64,000 nucleotides of DNA from Mesodorylaimus sp. YZB2_4 (lineage: Eukaryota > Nematoda > Enoplea > Dorylaimida > Dorylaimidae): NCBI GenBank assembly GCA_030248295.1, contig JASANH010001015.1, positions 62,001-126,000 of the forward strand, written 5' to 3'. The position numbers and the translations under genes were made by a program. How positions within the stretch are numbered: the first letter of the stretch is position 1; every line of letters starts with the position of its first letter. Shown piece after piece: positions 60,301 to 64,000 of this stretch. Under the pieces are notes generated by a model. It made no database searches. It was not told the DNA's origin and was given only the letters and a program-made list of their open reading frames with translations.

Positions 60301-61517
60301 CGTTAAATCGTAACCTTATTATGCGAATTTTAAGAAACTGGTGATAACAAAACTCACAGACCCTAGGTTACAGTTATGACTGAACAGTTATACGTATAAT
60401 ATGCGCCTTAACCTAACACTTTAGAAATGAACCCGCTAGACTTTGTTTTGCAGTAGTTAGAACTTGAAGTTATAGCTTGAATAGTTATATATACCGTAAC
60501 CCGATGCGAAACCTAGCTTCTGAGGCAGTTTTGTCGTAATATTTTGGTTTTATAACTTAATTATGCTTATCAGAGTACCGCTGATGCTAAAATCCAATCA
60601 ATAAGTTTTTTGGCTGCGAGAAATCTGCCTACTGAACTGACTATGCAAATGAATGTAAGAGAAAAAATTTGAAAAATGTCTTGACGTTTGAAAAGTTTTA
60701 ATTGGGTTTATTGTTGAGAAAAGTTGACGAGTTGTCCTGTGGTTCACAATCGACGAATGTAATTTTCTATTTTCAAGGCCATTTGTGGGTGGATTAGAAA
60801 TGTTGGTTTCTATTTTATGCACGTTTGATCGTGAATGCAAACCAAATATGTCGCGATGGTGGGAGGATTGTTTGCCGTGTATGGCAGACGGGGGGGGGGG
60901 GGGCAGTGTTTTCAGCCGACTGGTGAAAAGGTCGTCGGGTGTCTCGTGTTCATTGATGCGGAGTTTGGAGGATGGAATGGAATTTGGGGGAAAGGGGACC
61001 GTGTAAAGTGTGCTGGGATGGGTTGAAGTTTGAGATGTTTTTTAAGATGTGGCTTATAATTTCCAATAATTTCAGTGTAAAAAAGTAGAGTTTTGATTAA
61101 AAAAATTCTGAAAAGTGGAGTTTACTTTTTTAAAGTTGAAAAACAAGTTTTATAATTGACTTATTTTCAGAGCTTTTGAATCAAGAGCCAATGATGACTT
61201 GGCGGAGAATACTGATCTAATTGTGGACCAAGCGGAAGAGAAGTTAAAAGAGTGGAATCGAATGCAGCCGAGCCTGGTTACCTATGATTCTATGATGGTT
61301 AATGGGTCGGATGAGAGAGTGGACGAGATGGAATCGACGATTGCGAAGACTGGTCGGAGAGAAAATGGTGCTGGTTTGATTGAGACTTTGTTGTTGAATC
61401 GAACAATGTCGTCGGTGGACGAAGATGGTAGGCGGTATCGAATAGATTCGCAAAAACGAGCAAAATCTCGATCAGCTGCCAAATTGCCGCTGTGTCCAAT
61501 GCCGCCACCTGATCTGA
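57329..61517 (+). CDS. Beta-1,4-galactosyl/N-acetylgalactosaminyltransferase, 5' part
   Basis: Exons 57329-57675 and 61171-61517 join at phase 2 and give 231 residues; the second ends at a GTAAGT donor in phase 1, so the gene runs past the window. The chosen ATG starts MPPVDSWLNRW; no upstream in-frame ATG is seen. Residues 1-40 are a basic cytoplasmic tail, about 41-59 a membrane anchor (TLIFCAVILISYVLVTNMI), then a variable stem, the Golgi type II layout. Exon 2 ends KLPLCPMPPPDL, matching the LP.CP..PP.LVGP block just before the catalytic domain of beta-4-GalT/bre-4 enzymes. The catalytic motifs (FNRA, DVD, WGWGxEDDD) lie beyond 61517 and were not seen, so donor sugar specificity cannot be judged. 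The 3.5 kb intron carries an AACTAGTT minisatellite. Confidence 0.76.
58740..59960 (+). repeat. AACTAGTT minisatellite in glycosyltransferase intron
   Basis: Dozens of units built on GCAAAACTAGTTTAG / GGGCAAAACTAGTT, most regular at 58790-59080 and more degenerate at 59560-59960. About 450 bp of unrelated sequence separates the two blocks. The core AACTAGTT is itself a palindrome. Confidence 0.85.
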
Positions 61518-61537
61518 GTAAGTCGGGGGTGGGGGTG

Positions 61538-61895
61538 TTGCAAGTATGGGCAAGGTCGGCTGGGTTAGAGGGGGGTTGGGTGGGAGGGGGCAGAGATCAG
61601 ATCACATCGCTGAAGCCTGGTCTGATTGCGTGTGATACAGGTCAGCCCAGACCAGGTTTGGGTCGAGTGAGTGAGTTCTATGAATGTTTACAGTACATAC
61701 AGTACTGTAGATTGGCTGGACAATTGACCTGTGCTTGGAGGCCAGGGCTTGGTCCTGCCTAGATACTATTTGATCGCTTTTGCTTCCTTCCTTTTCTTTC
61801 TTCCTGCTGGACCTGAGGTGGGAGGGGGGTTCGAGAGGAAAGGTTCAATGTCCTGGCCGGTTTACCTCCTCTTCCCTTGCTCATACTTGATCAGG
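61538..61895 (+). repeat. Dispersed repeat, copy 2 (partner at 30210-30585)
   Basis: Inverted counterpart of the repeat in the pleiotrophin-like gene intron. It begins about 20 bp downstream of the splice donor that ends the second glycosyltransferase exon, so it lies in that intron. Conserved blocks include TGCAAGTATGGGCAAGGTCG and CTGGACCTGAGG. Both known copies sit in introns. Confidence 0.8.
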
Positions 61896-61974
61896 GGGAG
61901 GCTGTCTGCCTTGACTGCTCGGTGGGGGGGGGGGGAATTTTTAATGTTTTAATGGTGCTGTGATAAATGTTTTT

Positions 61975-62250
61975 AAAGACAAAGCGCACTCTAGAATCGA
62001 TGTGGGAATATTGGATAAGGAATATGATCTTCAGATTCAGCACCCACATGTTCAGTGGGGTTGGCTGAAATTCTGTGCAAAAAAGTCGAAGTTTTTGATT
62101 GCAAAGGTGCATTGAAAATTTCGACTTTTTAAACAATAGCGATATCGGTCCAGAAATTTTGACACTCCTGTAATAGATGGGTGCTGAATCTGAATATCGT
62201 ATTCTTTTTTCAATATTCCCGCATCGATAGTAGAGTGTACTTTGTCTTTA
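61975..62250. mobile_element. Foldback/MITE, about 276 bp
   Basis: Left arm AAAGACAAAGCGCACTCTAG continues to ATTCAGCACCCA; the inverse runs from about 62177 to 62250. Arms of about 74 bp with several mismatches. The loop also carries internal inverted pieces (AAAGTCGAAGTTTTTG...CGACTTTTT). Confidence 0.78.
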
Positions 62251-62399
62251 GGATAAAAAGTTATAGCACAATGAAAAACTCTTTTTTTGCTTCTTGAATC
62301 CCCCTCCGGCCAGGGACTGAGTTTCGGACGCTGCGCCTCACAAAAGCTATGGTGTATCCGTTGTTTGGCAGGGGCTAAAATTCAGGGCCGACCGATATA

Positions 62400-62540
62400 T
62401 CGGTTGACCGATAATATCGGCCGATAACTGCGTTATTGGTTTGATGGGAAAATCTATATTATCGTCATTATCGGCAGCACAAATTATCGGTATCGGCCGA
62501 TATCGATAATTTATGCTGCCGATAATATAGCTTTTCCCGT
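62400..62540. repeat. Compound palindrome rich in CGATAATATCGG
   Basis: Arms at 62446-62488 and 62505-62538 (GGGAAAATCTATATTATCG / inverse) flank ATCGGTATCGGCCGATATCG. A second small palindrome, CGATATATCGG, lies just left. Probably a decayed foldback element. Confidence 0.6.
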
Positions 62541-63879
62541 CGATAAGAGTTCAGGGCGAGCATATGGCTTGTTGATAGTGATTGTGACGAGGAGCAGGGA
62601 GCTACGGATTCGGGATCAAAGAATTCAGTGCCCAAGAACGGTCTGGAGCTAAATCGCGATCATCACGATATGTTCTTTTCTTGAAATGCTCTAAAAACTT
62701 CATAAAGTTTGTCCTGCATCGTAACTATTTTTTAAAAGTACAGTATGGCCATCTCACAGCACTGCGCAAAATGCTGATACTATGTTTTGTGGGTCTTTCC
62801 GTTTATGGGGACGTGGAAAAGTGTTTCAGGGTGAATCCCCGATGCTATTTTCTGGGGTAGAGATGGGGATCACGGTCAGGGCACCAGTCGAAAACAGCAC
62901 CCGAACCCCCCCCTCCCAACCCCGCCCCCCCCCCCCCCCCCCCCCCCCACACTATGGCCTTCAAAAAGTTGTGAAAGGACCTGCTTTGCATATTTCACTC
63001 ATTATCCCTACCTAGGGTCCAACAAAATAAGTTTAAGACAGTTCAGGGTCTCGGTGCGAGGTTCCAGGGTGTGCGTGCGCATGATTCACCTCCGCAAAAT
63101 AGCGAGCAAAATCCAACTAATATTCCAATTTAAATAAAGGGTAGAAGATCATGGATAACTTTCGTTTATTCTAGCGTCCAGACCCTGTCCTGCCGGCTGG
63201 GTTTTATTATTTATGCCCATTTCCTGACAGTGTCACACGGCTGGTCCTTGGGGTGTCATGCGTTGCATCAAGTATGTCTGACATCAGCACCCGTACCACA
63301 GAAAGCAGATAGAGCTAGGGGGTTAACGGATAGGATTACCGATTGGTAATGAGTAGAGGTAGAGACAGGCCTACCGCTACCACTAAATGCGGGTAGGGAA
63401 AAGATAGCACTATCTGATCATTGCTGCCAGCAATCCATTACGTTTTTCTGTTGAACTGCGCTAATAAGTCTGCACTTGGAGGGAAACGGGTTTTTCTACC
63501 CATCATCAGTGGCTAAGGCTGCCATTGTTCCGCATTCAGATAGGCCGGTTATCTTATCCTATCCACCGTCTGTCATCCTATGCAGCCGTCTCATCTTTTG
63601 CGCGCTCTTTCGTGTTGATTTCCTTCCCTGCCTGATGGCTACCCTCCTCCAGAGCAGGGTAGCCAAATGATAGGGTAGACACCTGCCTCTACCAATTGGC
63701 TCCCTCTACCTACTCTTTCCGTGGTACTGGTAGCGGTGAGGGTAGCCCTGGATCCAACCTCGAGGTAGGCCTATCTTCACCACAGGGTACCCCCTACCTG
63801 CTTTGTGTGGTACGGCCTCAGCTTAGAAGGGCGAGCAAGTTTGTAGTTGGGATATTGCAATTTACATAAGCGTTCGTTC
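62541..63879. other. Region after the last visible glycosyltransferase exon
   Basis: Presumably intronic, since the second exon ends at a splice donor. It holds a poly-C run at about 62928-62948 and GGTAG/CTACC-rich sequence at 63300-63800. No third exon with catalytic motifs was found. Confidence 0.45.
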
Positions 63880-64000
63880 GGGATCACTTTTTTCGGGATC
63901 GGGATCGGGATCGGGATTCGCTCAATCCCGGACGGGATCGGGATCGGGATTCGCTCAATCCCGGACGGGATCGGGACCGGGATCGGGACCGGGATCGGGA
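63880..64000 (+). repeat. GGGATC array at the right edge
   Basis: GGGATCGGGATCGGGATC units alternate with a 34-36 bp higher-order unit containing TTCGCTCAATCCCGGACG. The array is cut by the window end. Confidence 0.85.

Noticed and set aside
63895-64000. Telomeric repeat at the right end
   Set aside because: GGGATC units do not match TTAGGG, TTAGG or TTAGGC, and the array has a complex higher-order unit.

Overview
The window is nuclear DNA of an invertebrate animal. Genes are split by GT-AG introns, many only 50-90 nt long, with AATAAA signals after several stop codons. The protein families are metazoan: a ZFC3H1-type zinc-finger protein, a pleiotrophin/midkine protein, C-type lectin and thrombospondin-1 modules, an adhesion-type 7TM receptor and a beta-1,4-glycosyltransferase. 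The gene set and short introns fit a protostome, perhaps an ecdysozoan, but I cannot name the species. Much of the DNA between and inside genes is repetitive: foldback elements, tRNA-like SINEs, minisatellites and poly-G/C runs.

Layout. 1-3117 is a nest of related inverted repeats. 3118-11712 (minus) holds 13 exons of a ZFC3H1-like gene that runs off the left edge; two of its introns carry GATC-rich minisatellites. 11.8-16.4 kb is repeat-rich. 16598-21400 (minus) is a complete F37C4.5-type (DUF4140/DUF4139) gene, with a 1.5 kb terminal-inverted-repeat element in its last large intron. 21.4-25.9 kb has no gene I can support. 25931-27590 (minus) is a two-exon type II membrane protein with a cysteine-rich ectodomain. 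28088-31192 (minus) is a four-exon pleiotrophin/midkine (miple-like) growth factor. 34602-34921 and 53074-53393 (plus) are two near-identical copies of a small secreted cysteine-rich peptide gene; the first copy is cut off from its 3' end by a 2.3 kb insertion containing a BEL/Pao retrotransposon remnant. 38235-38495 (minus) has two exons of an intradiol ring-cleavage dioxygenase. 40985-47548 (minus) is a 13-exon gene for a 1935-residue protein made of a signal peptide, two C-type lectin domains, a roughly 1200-residue Ser/Thr-rich mucin-like stalk, a TSP1 domain and a 7TM adhesion-GPCR-like core with no visible GAIN/GPS. 57329 to beyond 61517 (plus) is the 5' part of a beta-1,4-galactosyl/GalNAc-transferase gene. 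The right end is a GGGATC-type array.

The genes do not form a pathway. Several encode secreted or cell-surface proteins (lectin receptor, midkine-like factor, cysteine-rich membrane protein, Golgi glycosyltransferase, secreted peptide). The most unusual item is the lectin-mucin-TSP1-7TM receptor. The duplicated orphan peptide gene and the intradiol dioxygenase come next. All exon models come from reading splice sites and checking frame by eye; none was tested against transcripts or databases.
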